Notes: generated from the sequence alone by a model not told the origin. Shown: positions 1 through 6,883, counted from the first letter of the stretch. The stretch: 8,651 nt of DNA from Gammaproteobacteria bacterium (GCA_029859085.1 JAOUDU010000079.1:1-8651); one strand, 5' to 3'. Program-made: numbers and translations.

Positions 1-32
1 CGTAACACCCGACACAATCTGCAATAGCACCC

Positions 33-38
33 AGGAGG
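33..38 (+). promoter_or_regulatory. Ribosome binding site of the asparaginase gene
   Basis: AGGAGG lies eight bases upstream of the ATG at 47. It is a near-perfect Shine-Dalgarno sequence and supports that start codon. The 32 bases before it are too short a stretch to judge a promoter. Confidence 0.8.
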
Positions 39-46
39 AATCAACC

Positions 47-1135
47 ATGCCAATTCATGCCAAGCAACGAACCTGCAAGGGCGGCGCCGCGCTTTTACTG
101 CTTGTTCTGAGCCTCATCGCCGCGCCATTGACCGCCGCGGCAAACAAGCCCAAAGTCACCATTCTTGCTACCGGCGGCACCATTGCCGGCGCGCAACCCG
201 ACACCAACCAGCCAGGCTACAAGGCCGGCTCACTGTCCATCGATGCCATCCTGCAGGCCGTTCCAGGGCTGTCCGATGTTGCCATACTGAAGGGTGAGCA
301 GGTCGCCAATATAGGCAGCCAGGATATGAACGATAAGGTCTGGCTGAAGCTCGCCCGTCGCGCCAACGAAGTGTTGGCATCCCCCGACGTCGATGGCGTC
401 GTCGTCACGCATGGAACTGATACACTGGAAGAGACCGCCTACTTCCTCAACCTGGTGCTAGACACCGACAAGCCGGTCGTCCTGGTAGGGTCCATGCGCC
501 CGGCGACTGCCATCAGCGCCGATGGGCCGATGAACATATACAACGGCGTCGTTGTCGCCGGTATGCCCGCGGCCAGGGGACGTGGCGTGATGGCGATGAT
601 GAACGACGACCTGCACTATGCCGCTGAAATCACCAAGACAAACACCACCCATCTCAACACCATGCATTCTCCCAACAGGGGGCGGGCTGGCACCTGTGAC
701 ACCGGCAAATGCACCCTGTTCTCGCCGCCTGCCCAGCGCCATACCGCCGGCAGCGAATTCAGACTCGCTTCCAACCTCACCGAGCTGCCCAACGTGGCCA
801 TCATCTATGCACACGCCAATATGGATGCGACCCTGATCAACGCGGCCGCCAAAAGTGGCGCCAGGGGCATCGTGATCGCGGGTGTCGGGGACGGCAATAT
901 GACCCAGCCTGCACTGGATGCCCTGGCCGCGCTGGCGGCGAAAGGCGTGGTCGTCGTGCGTTCTACCCGGGTGGGCAGTGGCATAGTGAAACGCAACGTC
1001 GAGGTTGACGACGACAAGCTCGGATTCGTCGCCTCGATGGAGAAAAACCCGCAGAAAGCGCGCATTCTGCTGCAGCTCGCTCTAATGAACACACAGGATG
1101 TCAAAGAAATCCAGCGGATGTTTGACGAGTATTAG
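47..1135 (+). CDS. ansB: Type II (periplasmic) L-asparaginase
   Basis: This enzyme hydrolyses L-asparagine to aspartate and ammonia, possibly with some glutaminase activity, in the periplasm. The 362-residue precursor has a signal peptide: a basic start, a hydrophobic core at about 14-31, and a likely AAA|N cleavage after residue 32. Both asparaginase signatures are present: ATGGTIAG at 41-48 with the nucleophile Thr45 (E. coli mature Thr12), and THGTDTLEET at 121-130 with Thr124/Asp125 (Thr89/Asp90). Tyr58, Ser91 and Lys197 match Tyr25, Ser58 and Lys162. The C-terminal NPQKARILLQLAL block is also typical. The length without the signal (about 330) fits the family tetramer subunit. The E. coli Cys77-Cys105 pair is absent; instead there are two cysteines at 217 and 222. 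The start is fixed by a strong ribosome binding site. The following gene starts 75 bases downstream on the same strand but is unrelated in function. The family call is very secure; the substrate preference between Asn and Gln is not. Confidence 0.96.
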   Translation: MPIHAKQRTCKGGAALLLLVLSLIAAPLTAAANKPKVTILATGGTIAGAQPDTNQPGYKAGSLSIDAILQAVPGLSDVAILKGEQVANIGSQDMNDKVWLKLARRANEVLASPDVDGVVVTHGTDTLEETAYFLNLVLDTDKPVVLVGSMRPATAISADGPMNIYNGVVVAGMPAARGRGVMAMMNDDLHYAAEITKTNTTHLNTMHSPNRGRAGTCDTGKCTLFSPPAQRHTAGSEFRLASNLTELPNVAIIYAHANMDATLINAAAKSGARGIVIAGVGDGNMTQPALDALAALAAKGVVVVRSTRVGSGIVKRNVEVDDDKLGFVASMEKNPQKARILLQLALMNTQDVKEIQRMFDEY

Positions 1136-1210
1136 AGCGTCTGGCAAACAACGGCCTTACAGGATACTCTTTGCAACACGATATAGATTTAAGATGAGGT
1201 CCACCTGCAC
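1136..1210 (+). other. Intergenic gap before the efflux operon
   Basis: This 75-base gap separates the asparaginase stop from the TTG start of the outer-membrane factor. A clearly AT-rich patch at about 1181-1195 (ATATAGATTTAAGAT) could hold a -10 element, and TTGCAA occurs at 1171-1176, but the two are too close together for a standard sigma-70 promoter. I see no hairpin followed by a T-run that would terminate asparaginase transcription. The operon promoter is therefore either here and non-canonical (activator-dependent), or upstream of the asparaginase gene. Confidence 0.4.
1196..1200 (+). promoter_or_regulatory. Ribosome binding site of the outer-membrane factor gene
   Basis: GAGGT lies ten bases before the TTG at 1211. 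It is the best match nearby and places translation directly ahead of the lipoprotein signal peptide, which supports the unusual TTG start. Confidence 0.5.
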
Positions 1211-2725
1211 TTGCGCTATCCACACGTACGCTACGCGGTCGCAACACTGGCTACGCTTGTGCTCACCGGGTGCATGGTCGGCCCTGACTTTCGCACCCCC
1301 GATACCAAGGTAGATGACAACTGGGTCGAGGCGGCCGAATTCGGTGTCAGGCACGATGCCGCTGTCGACGTCAGGTGGTGGGAAACCTTCAACGACCCGG
1401 TACTGGTCAGGCTGGTGGACGAGGCCTATAGCAACAACCTGGACCTGCGCACCGCCGGTGTGCGGGTGCTGCAGGCCATGGCGCAGAGGGGCGTTGCACA
1501 GGGACAGTTCTGGCCTCAATCGCAAACCATCGACGCGTCGGCCAGCCGCAGCCGCGCCTCGGATAATTTTGCGCCCGAGGGAGGGCCTACCCCACCCCCG
1601 GACAACTACTGGAATGCGTACAGCTCGGGCTTCTACGCCAGTTGGGAACTGGATTTTTTTGGTAAATTCCGCCGCAACATAGAAGCCGCCAACGCGGAGC
1701 TGGATGCCACGCTGGCGGGATATGACGATGTCATGGTGTCGCTGATCGCGGAGGTGGCAACCACGTATGTCGCGATCCGCACCCTGGAAAACCAACTCGC
1801 CATTGTCCGCAGCAATATTAGTGCCCAGAAAAAGGCGGTATTCCTCACCGAGGAAAAATATGATGCCGGCGCGACCACCATGCTGGATGTTACCCAGGCG
1901 CGCTCGCGGCTGGCGCAGACCGAAAGTGACCTCGCCGGCCTGGAGGCCAGGCGTCGCAACCAGGTATTCCTGCTGTGCACACTGCTGGGACAGCCGCCAA
2001 GCCTGCTGGAGGACACCCTCGGCGCTGAGAGCGACATTCCCGAGGCGCAGGACGACCCGGGTATCGGTTTGCCCGCAGAGCTGCTGCGCCGGCGGCCCGA
2101 CATACGGAGCGCCGAGCGGACTGCCGCCGCACAGAGCGCCTTGATCGGCGTGCAGAAGGCCAGCCTGTATCCCTCTTTCTCACTCAATGGCAGTATCGGC
2201 CTGCAATCAAACGAGACAGGCCAGTTCTGGCGCCAGGACAGCGGTACGGGCAATGTCGGCTTTGGTTTCAGCTGGCCGTTCCTCAACTACGGCCGTATCG
2301 AGAACAGCGTCAGGGCACAGGATGCCGCCTTCCAGCAGGCCGCTCTCAACTACCAGAACACGGTGCTCAACGCAGCACGCGAGGTCGAATCAAGCCTGGC
2401 TTCCGTGGTCGGCGCCAGGCAGCAGGTCGAAAAGCTGGCGGAGGCGGTGGCCAATTCGAAAATGTCACTGGAATTATCCTTGCAGCAATACCAGGAAGGG
2501 GAGACCGACTACACCCGGGTGATTCAGGCCCAGCAAACCCTGCTGGAGGTGGAGAACACCCATGCCCAGGCCCGCGGCAATGTTGCCAACAACCTCATTA
2601 GCACTTACAAGGCGCTGGGTGGAGGCTGGGAGATCCGTGATGGGCTGAAGGGCTTGATACCGGAGGATCTGCGCAAGGAGATGAGTGAACGGACCAACTG
2701 GGGTGACTACCTTGATGCCCAGTAG
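1211..2725 (+). CDS. Outer-membrane factor lipoprotein of tripartite efflux (NodT/OprM/CusC family)
   Basis: This TolC-like protein (504 aa) would form the outer-membrane duct of the pump encoded by the next three genes. It begins with a lipoprotein signal peptide; lipobox LTGC at 18-21 gives acylated Cys21, followed by Met rather than Asp, which agrees with outer-membrane sorting. GPDF at 24-27 and the WW-x-x-F-x-D-P segment at 56-63 are typical of the NodT subfamily. The two structural repeats of the family are visible: YDAGATTMLDVTQAR at about 217-231 in the first half and YQEGETDYTRVIQAQQ at about 427-442 in the second. LLRRRPDIRSAE at 292-303, YPSFSLNGSIG at 320-330 and the FLNYGRI segment at 357-363 are conserved family blocks. 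The usual family end, YKALGGGW (466-473), is followed by a charged tail of about 31 residues. Translation starts at TTG; any later start would lose the signal peptide. It is the first gene of the operon, with 26 bases to the next. Confidence 0.93.
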   Translation: MRYPHVRYAVATLATLVLTGCMVGPDFRTPDTKVDDNWVEAAEFGVRHDAAVDVRWWETFNDPVLVRLVDEAYSNNLDLRTAGVRVLQAMAQRGVAQGQFWPQSQTIDASASRSRASDNFAPEGGPTPPPDNYWNAYSSGFYASWELDFFGKFRRNIEAANAELDATLAGYDDVMVSLIAEVATTYVAIRTLENQLAIVRSNISAQKKAVFLTEEKYDAGATTMLDVTQARSRLAQTESDLAGLEARRRNQVFLLCTLLGQPPSLLEDTLGAESDIPEAQDDPGIGLPAELLRRRPDIRSAERTAAAQSALIGVQKASLYPSFSLNGSIGLQSNETGQFWRQDSGTGNVGFGFSWPFLNYGRIENSVRAQDAAFQQAALNYQNTVLNAAREVESSLASVVGARQQVEKLAEAVANSKMSLELSLQQYQEGETDYTRVIQAQQTLLEVENTHAQARGNVANNLISTYKALGGGWEIRDGLKGLIPEDLRKEMSERTNWGDYLDAQ

Positions 2726-2741
2726 CCCGGCAGCAATCGGC

Positions 2742-2747
2742 GGAGGG
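2742..2747 (+). promoter_or_regulatory. Ribosome binding site of the DUF1656 gene
   Basis: GGAGGG lies four bases before the ATG at 2752, within the 26-base gap after the outer-membrane factor stop. The spacing is short, but it is the only good match and supports the small gene being translated. Confidence 0.6.
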
Positions 2748-2751
2748 CGCA

Positions 2752-2961
2752 ATGCTGGTACCGCATGAGGTATCCCTGGGGTGGGTCTACCTGCCGCCGC
2801 TGGCTCTCGCGTTGGTGTTCGGCATCGTCGCCGCCTGGGTGTTCACCCGCTGGCTCAATCGCACCGGGCTGAGCCGTTACTTCTGGCGTCCCCAGATCGC
2901 CTTTCTGGGTTTTATTGCGACCTTCGCCAGCTTGTTCGCCTTACTGGTACTCGCACCATAA
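2752..2961 (+). CDS. DUF1656 (AaeX-like) small inner-membrane protein
   Basis: This 69-residue protein has two hydrophobic segments, about 11-33 and 46-67, joined by a basic loop (RWLNRTGLSRYFWRP at 33-47). The opening PHEVSLGWVYLPP at 4-16 is characteristic of DUF1656, the family of E. coli AaeX (about the same length). These genes sit almost invariably beside a HlyD-type adaptor and a FUSC transporter, as here; their molecular role is unknown, and a role in assembly or stability of the inner-membrane pump is only a guess. A clear ribosome binding site precedes the ATG. It lies between the outer-membrane factor (26-base gap) and the adaptor (14-base gap), so it is certainly co-transcribed. 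The symbol aaeX is withheld because orthology to the E. coli system is not shown. Confidence 0.9.
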   Translation: MLVPHEVSLGWVYLPPLALALVFGIVAAWVFTRWLNRTGLSRYFWRPQIAFLGFIATFASLFALLVLAP

Positions 2962-2975
2962 ATGGACTGACCGCT

Positions 2976-4097
2976 ATGACTGACAAAACCGGCTCCACAA
3001 CCAACCCGCCGGAAGCGACCAAAAAACTGGTAACCGTTGCCGTGATTGCAATCGGTCTGATTCTGGTCTGGCTCGTTTACACTATTTTCGTCAATCGTCC
3101 GTGGACCCGGGATGGCCGGGTGCGCGCGGACATCGTCGACGTCGCCGCCGAAGTGTCCGGCAAGATCGTCGCGGTACGCGTGCAGGACGAGCAGTTGGTG
3201 CAAATCGGCGACCTGCTGTTCGAAGTCGACCCGGCCTCGTACAAGATTGCGGTCGAGCAGGCCCGGGTGGGGCTTGACGAGGCGCGGCAACAGGTGGCTT
3301 CACTCACCGCCGCCGTTGATGCCGCCAGAGCGGAGGTGGAGGTAGCCCGCAGCAACACCAATACCGCGAAGGCCCAGGTGGACGCGTCGAAGGCCAATCT
3401 GCAACTGGCCGAGGCCGAAGCGCAGCGCTACCAACGACTGTCCAAATCAGGCGCCGGCTCCACCGAAACCGCACAGAAGAGCGCGGCGCAGCTGCTCGAA
3501 GCCCGCGCCGATCTCATTATCAGTGAAGCCAGGGTGCGCCAGGCGGAGTCCAGCCTGACCAGCGCCGAGGCGGGGCTCGAGCAGGCCGTGGCTACTCTGG
3601 GAGCCGCTGGGGACGACAACGTGCGCGTCCGCGCCGCCAGGGTCGCGCTGGCCGACGCCGAGCTGAATCTCGAGCGCACCCGTGTGCTGGCGCCGCGCAC
3701 CGGCTGGGTCACCAATCTGTTCCTGCAGCCCGGCGATTACGCCCACCCCGGCGCGGCCATGATGACTCTGGTCGACAAGGATTCGCTGCGCATATCCGGC
3801 TTCTTCAAGGAAACGCAGATTTACCATATCAGGCCGGGAGACCGCGCTATTATCACCTTGATGGGCTACGACGAGGAACTCGACGGTGTGGTGGAGAACA
3901 TCGGCAGCGCCATCGACCCGCCGCAGCTCGCGTCCGTCGAGGGCAGCTCGGCGATGGTGCCGTCTGTGGCACCGTCCTATGACTGGATCCGGCTGGCCCA
4001 GCGGGTGCCCGTGCAAATCCGGCTGACTTCGGTTCCGGAGGACGTCAAGCTGGTATCCGGGGCCACCGCCTCGGTTGCGATCAGACCCGCCCAGTGA
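2976..4097 (+). CDS. HlyD-family membrane fusion protein (AaeA/EmrA-like efflux adaptor)
   Basis: This is the periplasmic adaptor linking the FUSC inner-membrane protein to the outer-membrane factor. The 373-residue product has a short cytoplasmic start, one membrane anchor at about 18-39, and a first lipoyl half at about 50-86 (AEVSGKIVAVRVQDEQLVQIGD at 58-79). A long Ala-rich coiled-coil hairpin follows at about 87-235, then a second lipoyl half beginning RVLAPRTGWV at 236-245, and a beta-barrel domain containing the WIRLAQRVPVQIRL block (337-350) usual in AaeA/EmrA relatives. At the hairpin tip, Arg151, Leu155 and Ser162 fit the RxxxLxxxxxxS motif known to contact TolC-type channels. I chose the ATG at 2976: the frame stays open upstream to 2781, but that extension overlaps the DUF1656 gene in another frame, encodes no sensible sequence and would hide the membrane anchor behind 65 residues. 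No clear ribosome binding site is seen, so translational coupling to the stop 14 bases upstream is likely. The stop overlaps the FUSC start. Confidence 0.94.
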   Translation: MTDKTGSTTNPPEATKKLVTVAVIAIGLILVWLVYTIFVNRPWTRDGRVRADIVDVAAEVSGKIVAVRVQDEQLVQIGDLLFEVDPASYKIAVEQARVGLDEARQQVASLTAAVDAARAEVEVARSNTNTAKAQVDASKANLQLAEAEAQRYQRLSKSGAGSTETAQKSAAQLLEARADLIISEARVRQAESSLTSAEAGLEQAVATLGAAGDDNVRVRAARVALADAELNLERTRVLAPRTGWVTNLFLQPGDYAHPGAAMMTLVDKDSLRISGFFKETQIYHIRPGDRAIITLMGYDEELDGVVENIGSAIDPPQLASVEGSSAMVPSVAPSYDWIRLAQRVPVQIRLTSVPEDVKLVSGATASVAIRPAQ

Positions 4098-6346
4098 GCG
4101 AGTCCGTCCTGCCGGGGGCGGTGCCCCGGGTCAGTACCTTGGTCGACAGGCTCGCCGCGGCGGCCCGGCGAATCTGGAATCCGGCCTCTGCGCGCGTCGC
4201 GACCAGGACCATCCTGGCCATGGGCCTGGCGGTGGGCGGCGCGCTGTACCTGAACTGGCAGGTCACCCCGGCCATGATCACCGTGCAGATGTTGCAGGCC
4301 GCCACGCTCGGCCTGAGCGTCCGCAACAGCTGCAGCCGTTTTTTCGCTACCTGCTTCGCCGGCGGCGTGTCGCTGGTGCTGCTGATGCTGTTCCCGCAGG
4401 ACCGCTTCCTCCTCGTCCTGGGTTACTCGGTATGGAGCGCGTTCGCCGTCTACATGATGCTGGGAAGCAGGAACCCCTACTTCTGGTTGATCAGCATCTT
4501 TGCCGTCCCCTTCATCGGCATGGCCACAGGCGGCAACCCCCTGACCACGTTCAACCAGGCGGTCAGCATCGCATCGTCCTTCGGCCTCGGCGGGACAGCG
4601 GTGATTCTAGTCAACACGATTTTCTGGCCCAACCCGGATAGAATCGCCCTGGAGACCGGCATCCAGAAGAATCTGCAGGCCATTCATCAGCTGTTCCGGC
4701 TTGGGGATTTGGCCCGGCCGCAAGCCACTGCCCCCGCAGCGGACAGGGAGCGCCTGCAGGCAGATCTCCTGAAGAGTGCTGCAGGACTGCCCGCCGTGCT
4801 GGCACAGGCTGCCATCGAGTCGGCCCAGATCGACCGGTTCAAAAACAATTATGCGCATTTTATCAATGACATGGTGATGTTGGGCAGTGAAGCCATTGCT
4901 TTCGGTGACCTGCTGGACGAGTGCCTCAAGTCTGCAAGCCTGCAAGCCCTGCTGAGTCGTTCTGCGTCTTTTTCTGATGGCTTCACCCGGCTCGAAACCG
5001 AGCTGGCTGAACTGGCAAAGCAGGCGGATGCTCCCCGGGATGGCTCGCTGTCGCCAACGGCTGCAGAGTGCCCGGCCTTCGCCACCGATATTGACCGCGC
5101 CAGCCTGGGCGAGATGGATCGCGCCATGCTCGAGGCGCTGCTGCATCAGGCAGGCGGGCTCTGGTCACGCATCCTCGACGCGCGACGGACACTGGCCCGC
5201 CTCGAAGATCCGAAAGCCGCTGCCCTGCCCGAACTCGACCCGCCTTACAAGGAGCCGTTCAGTTTCACCAGCCACCGCTTTACCTGGGCCGCGACGGTCG
5301 GTTTGGGGGGGTTTCTCGCGACTTACCTGTGGCTGCTGACGGACTGGCCTGGCGGCCTTAAATTATCCATCCTGGTGCCGGTGCTGGGTGCCGCCCTGTT
5401 CGCCAACCCGACCCCGGGGGTGCCGCGTCTGGTGCTTATCGGGCTGGCGGTCGTACTCAGCATGACCTGGGTAATGTACTTTCTCGTGCTGCCTCAGCTG
5501 CCTAACAGCTTCCTTTTTCTGTACCCGGTGCTGGCGCTGTTCATGTTCCCGATCGTGTACTGCCAGGCGCTGCCCATTCCCACCCTGGCCCTGCCGGGTT
5601 TCGCAGGCGGCCTGATTTTCTGTATGACGTCCAACATCTCCCACCCGCAGGTGATCGACTTCCCGACATATATCACCGGCGCCGTCGGTCTGGTGGCGGC
5701 GATCTGTTTCATGCTGGGCTATTTCTCGTTCATGACCTGGAACAGGCCGGAGCAGGCGTTCCGCCAGCGTGTGGGCAGCTTTTTCAAACTGTGCGAGGAT
5801 ACCCTCGGTGTCTTCGAGACAGCGACGCCGGATGCCGCCTCCCTGAGCATGTTGCGTGCCCGTCGAAAGGCCATGATAAGCACATATCAGCAATGCGCTA
5901 CAGTTGCCGGGCGTCTTCCCTTCGACCGGCTTCCCGAGGGTACTGCGGACCGCATCAAGTCGTTTGTGGATGCGCTGTGGGTACTGAGCTTTCGCCTGGA
6001 TACGACACTGCGGGCCCGTATCGAGGAGCTCTCCGTGGGGTCGCTGCCGGCAGAGCGGGGAGCGTCGCTACGCCACGCCATGGCTGACCAGTTGGGCGAA
6101 CTCGCACAGGCGACAGGCGGGGCGCCCACTACCGGCGAACTGAACCCGGTGCTGATACTCGAGGAAAACCAAGCCTACCTTCGTGCCCTGCGGCAGGCGG
6201 TGGCTGAAGAGGCCACCCGGCCCCGCGAAGCGGCATCACTACTGAGGCTGGCGGGGCTGCACGGCTCACTGACCGCAGCCGTAAAGACGGTCGTCGAGCG
6301 TTTCAACCACCTGGACCTGCCAGCCTGGAACGTCAGCCGATTCTGA
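4094..6346 (+). CDS. FUSC-family inner-membrane efflux protein (AaeB / fusaric acid resistance-like)
   Basis: This 750-residue protein is the inner-membrane transporter of the operon, in the family of AaeB (hydroxylated aromatic acid efflux) and fusaric acid resistance proteins. It has the duplicated layout of that family. The first hydrophobic bundle spans about 38-177 (for example 84-101, 105-123, 130-147, 158-177). A long soluble stretch follows at about 180-395, and a second bundle at about 398-545 starts FTWAATVGLGGFLATYLWLL at 396-415. The last segment is a cytoplasmic tail of about 200 residues. FWPNPDRIALE at 177-187, after the first bundle, is typical. The start is GTG at 4094, whose GTGA overlaps the adaptor's TGA stop by four bases, a classic sign of coupled translation; no separate ribosome binding site is seen. 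It is somewhat longer than E. coli AaeB (about 655 aa), mostly because of the soluble parts. Likely substrates are aromatic or other organic acids, by family only. Confidence 0.92.
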   Translation: MSESVLPGAVPRVSTLVDRLAAAARRIWNPASARVATRTILAMGLAVGGALYLNWQVTPAMITVQMLQAATLGLSVRNSCSRFFATCFAGGVSLVLLMLFPQDRFLLVLGYSVWSAFAVYMMLGSRNPYFWLISIFAVPFIGMATGGNPLTTFNQAVSIASSFGLGGTAVILVNTIFWPNPDRIALETGIQKNLQAIHQLFRLGDLARPQATAPAADRERLQADLLKSAAGLPAVLAQAAIESAQIDRFKNNYAHFINDMVMLGSEAIAFGDLLDECLKSASLQALLSRSASFSDGFTRLETELAELAKQADAPRDGSLSPTAAECPAFATDIDRASLGEMDRAMLEALLHQAGGLWSRILDARRTLARLEDPKAAALPELDPPYKEPFSFTSHRFTWAATVGLGGFLATYLWLLTDWPGGLKLSILVPVLGAALFANPTPGVPRLVLIGLAVVLSMTWVMYFLVLPQLPNSFLFLYPVLALFMFPIVYCQALPIPTLALPGFAGGLIFCMTSNISHPQVIDFPTYITGAVGLVAAICFMLGYFSFMTWNRPEQAFRQRVGSFFKLCEDTLGVFETATPDAASLSMLRARRKAMISTYQQCATVAGRLPFDRLPEGTADRIKSFVDALWVLSFRLDTTLRARIEELSVGSLPAERGASLRHAMADQLGELAQATGGAPTTGELNPVLILEENQAYLRALRQAVAEEATRPREAASLLRLAGLHGSLTAAVKTVVERFNHLDLPAWNVSRF

Positions 6347-6380
6347 GCGAGCGCATGATCCCCACTCTGTGTGTCTCCCC
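6347..6380. other. Short convergent intergenic gap
   Basis: Thirty-four bases separate the FUSC stop from the stop of the oppositely oriented SnoaL-like gene. I see no stable hairpin with a T-run on either strand, so transcription of the two units may run into each other or stop by Rho. Confidence 0.5.
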
Positions 6381-6809
6381 CTACGCGAAATCCTCGGGCT
6401 TCAAGTCCTTCCACAACTCCTCGGGCACGGCCGCGATACTGAAAGTTGCGTACATATTGGTGATCTTGCCGGAGTCCGGATCGACCTCGATCTTGTCCCA
6501 GAACGGGGTTTCCACCAGCCTGCCATCGTCAAGCCACACCCTTAACAGCCCCCTGAAGATGGTGACGTTGTCACCGACAAAGATCTCTTCCATAGCATGC
6601 TCGTACTTTGGAAGGCGATTATTGAAGGCGCCGACAAAGCCGAGCCCCTGGGTGACGCCCTCAAGGGTGTAATGCGCAAAGTAGAAGTGAAAGTCGTCCG
6701 CGAAGAAGCGTTTCAGGCTGTCAAAGTCCTTTGCATCGATATATGTAAAGGCCTGCCTCAGGTACTGTGGCAGTTCGGCAGACTTCTTCAGGGTAATCTC
6801 ATCGTTCAT
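6381..6809 (-). CDS. SnoaL/NTF2-like domain protein
   Basis: This 142-residue protein looks like a single cone-shaped alpha+beta NTF2/SnoaL domain. It has an N-terminal helix region YLRQAFTYIDAKDFDSLKRF at 16-35, then the FFADDFHFY-type strand start (35-43), a mid-protein strand region EEIFVGDNVTIFRG at 74-87, and a final sheet FWDKIEVDPDSGKITNMYATF at about 103-123. That order and the WDKIEVD / GKITNMY pair are characteristic of polyketide cyclase-like and ketosteroid isomerase-like members, which may be enzymes or ligand-binding proteins. I cannot assign a catalytic residue or substrate. There is no signal peptide, so it is cytoplasmic. The ATG at 6809 has AGGA eight bases upstream. The frame stays open to a TTG at 6887, but the extra residues look unlike the family and lack a ribosome binding site. 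It lies 74 bases downstream of the porin gene on the same strand and may be co-transcribed with it. Confidence 0.82.
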   Translation of the reverse strand: MNDEITLKKSAELPQYLRQAFTYIDAKDFDSLKRFFADDFHFYFAHYTLEGVTQGLGFVGAFNNRLPKYEHAMEEIFVGDNVTIFRGLLRVWLDDGRLVETPFWDKIEVDPDSGKITNMYATFSIAAVPEELWKDLKPEDFA

Positions 6810-6817
6810 CGTAATGT

Positions 6818-6821
6818 TCCT
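6818..6821 (-). promoter_or_regulatory. Ribosome binding site of the SnoaL-like gene
   Basis: AGGA on the minus strand lies eight bases before the ATG whose first base is 6809. It is the evidence for choosing this start over the upstream TTG at 6887. Confidence 0.55.
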
Positions 6822-6883
6822 ATTAAGGGATAGCCGCAATCGCGTTGTCAGGTAAGTATTTTCAGTCCTTTTGTATACGCCAC

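Noticed and set aside
458..814. Open frame on the minus strand inside the asparaginase gene (118 residues)
   Set aside because: It lies antisense to a clearly functional gene, has no recognisable domain or ribosome binding site, and is explained by high GC content lowering stop frequency.
1157..2286. Long minus-strand open frames (212 and 217 residues) opposite the outer-membrane factor
   Set aside because: The plus-strand frame shows a lipobox and all the family motifs; the antisense products have low-complexity, Arg/Ser/Gly-rich composition typical of shadow frames.
2781..2975. Upstream extension of the adaptor reading frame by 65 residues
   Set aside because: It overlaps the DUF1656 gene in another frame, the added residues resemble no adaptor N-terminus, and the ATG at 2976 directly precedes the expected membrane anchor.
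5363..5893. Minus-strand open frame of 176 residues opposite the FUSC gene
   Set aside because: The product is rich in His, Arg, Gln and Gly with no domain; it is the complement of hydrophobic codons in the membrane segments.
6810..6883. Possible promoter for the SnoaL-like gene (CTGACA and TTAATA on the minus strand, and a TATACA nearby)
   Set aside because: The CTGACA/TTAATA spacing is 19 and would start transcription beyond the ribosome binding site; TATACA has no matching -35 element. Not strong enough to call.
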